30,879 nt of DNA, taken from contig CAAEBN010000029.1 of assembly GCA_900754075.1 (NCBI GenBank), positions 1 to 30,879 on the forward strand, read 5' to 3'. The notes under the pieces were generated by a model. It saw only the letters and a list, made by a program, of their open reading frames with translations, had not been told where the DNA came from and made no database searches. The stretch is from an uncultured Collinsella sp. GTDB lineage: Bacteria > Actinomycetota > Coriobacteriia > Coriobacteriales > Coriobacteriaceae. The position numbers and the translations under genes are program-made. Positions 30,686 to 30,879 of this stretch are shown in pieces. Every line of letters starts with the position of its first letter. The first letter of the stretch is position 1.

Positions 30686-30879
30686 CTATTTACGCCCCGG
30701 CCCCCTATCGAAGGGGTCCTCGTACTCCTTGACGCTCAGCCGGTCGATCGCGATGTCGGCCTTCTCCTGCTCCCGGATGTACTTCGCGATGGTGGCCTCG
30801 TTCAGGCCGACGGTGGACACGTAGTAGCCCTCCGCCCAGAACTTCCTGTTGCCGAACTTGTACTTGAGGTTGGCGTGCC
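30686..30879 (-). CDS. tnpA: IS200/IS605-type TnpA transposase (Y1), 3' end only
   Basis: The frame enters from the right edge and ends at TAG (30686-30688). The visible 64 residues read from HANLKYKFGNRKFWAEGYY through VSTVGLNEATIAKYIREQEK to a DPFDRGPGRK end. The (F/W)WAxGYYVSTVG block and the following YIREQ helix, which bears residues of the metal and tyrosine site, identify a Y1 HUH transposase of the IS200 kind. It moves single-stranded DNA by recognising end hairpins. Only the C-terminal half is in view, so integrity cannot be judged. Confidence 0.85.
   Translation of the reverse strand, partial: HANLKYKFGNRKFWAEGYYVSTVGLNEATIAKYIREQEKADIAIDRLSVKEYEDPFDRGPGRK

Overview
The window looks like chromosomal sequence from a gut Coriobacteriia bacterium, most likely Collinsella. 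Support comes from the high GC content, the GC-biased codon use, the coriobacterial flavour of the proteins, and many long intergenic hairpins. This is inferred from sequence character; no search was run. Most of it is housekeeping and nutrient-acquisition genes, with a partial IS200-type transposase at the right edge.

Layout. The 3' end of an FCD-domain (FadR/GntR-type) regulator opens the window (2-235). On the minus strand follow an old-yellow-enzyme/2,4-dienoyl-CoA reductase-type flavoprotein (391-2340) and a ferrous-iron uptake cluster of two feoA genes, feoB and a FeoB-associated Cys-rich membrane protein (2443-5802), with palindromes that resemble DtxR-type operators. Next come an orphan HPr with aspartate at the regulatory Ser46 position (6039-6287), a 220-bp MITE-like element (6386-6605), an APC amino-acid permease (6710-8173) and an ebgA-ebgC beta-galactosidase operon (8327-11794). 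Three copies of a CAACCGGTTG operator lie in front of ebgA, and a divergent LacI-family regulator gene follows (12171-13187). A hairpin array, aspS (minus) and serB (plus) lie beyond it.

The most coherent system is a lactate-racemisation (lar) locus. It has larB, a LarC that stops after its first domain, and a TetR-type regulator on the plus strand (16286-18529). Converging on them are larA and larD on the minus strand (20928 down to 18870). LarA keeps the nickel-pincer residues in register with the Lactobacillus plantarum enzyme when a TTG start at 20928 is used. LarE and the LarC2 domain are not in the window.

The rest holds ppc, hisS, an OFA-like MFS transporter, an M20D amidohydrolase and an EamA transporter, all minus strand. 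A truncated IS200/IS605 TnpA ends the window.

The most unusual non-coding signal is a pair of 125-127 nt hairpins (18724-18848 and 21658-21784). Their stems are unrelated in sequence, but they share an internal loop and an apical C(GAA)G, and both sit 21-23 nt after minus-strand stop codons. A decayed third copy is at 21560-21656. Other repeat families are three same-size hairpins with compensating stems after the lacI-type gene, palindromes built around a GGGACAG core, and a degenerate 18-19 bp tandem repeat.
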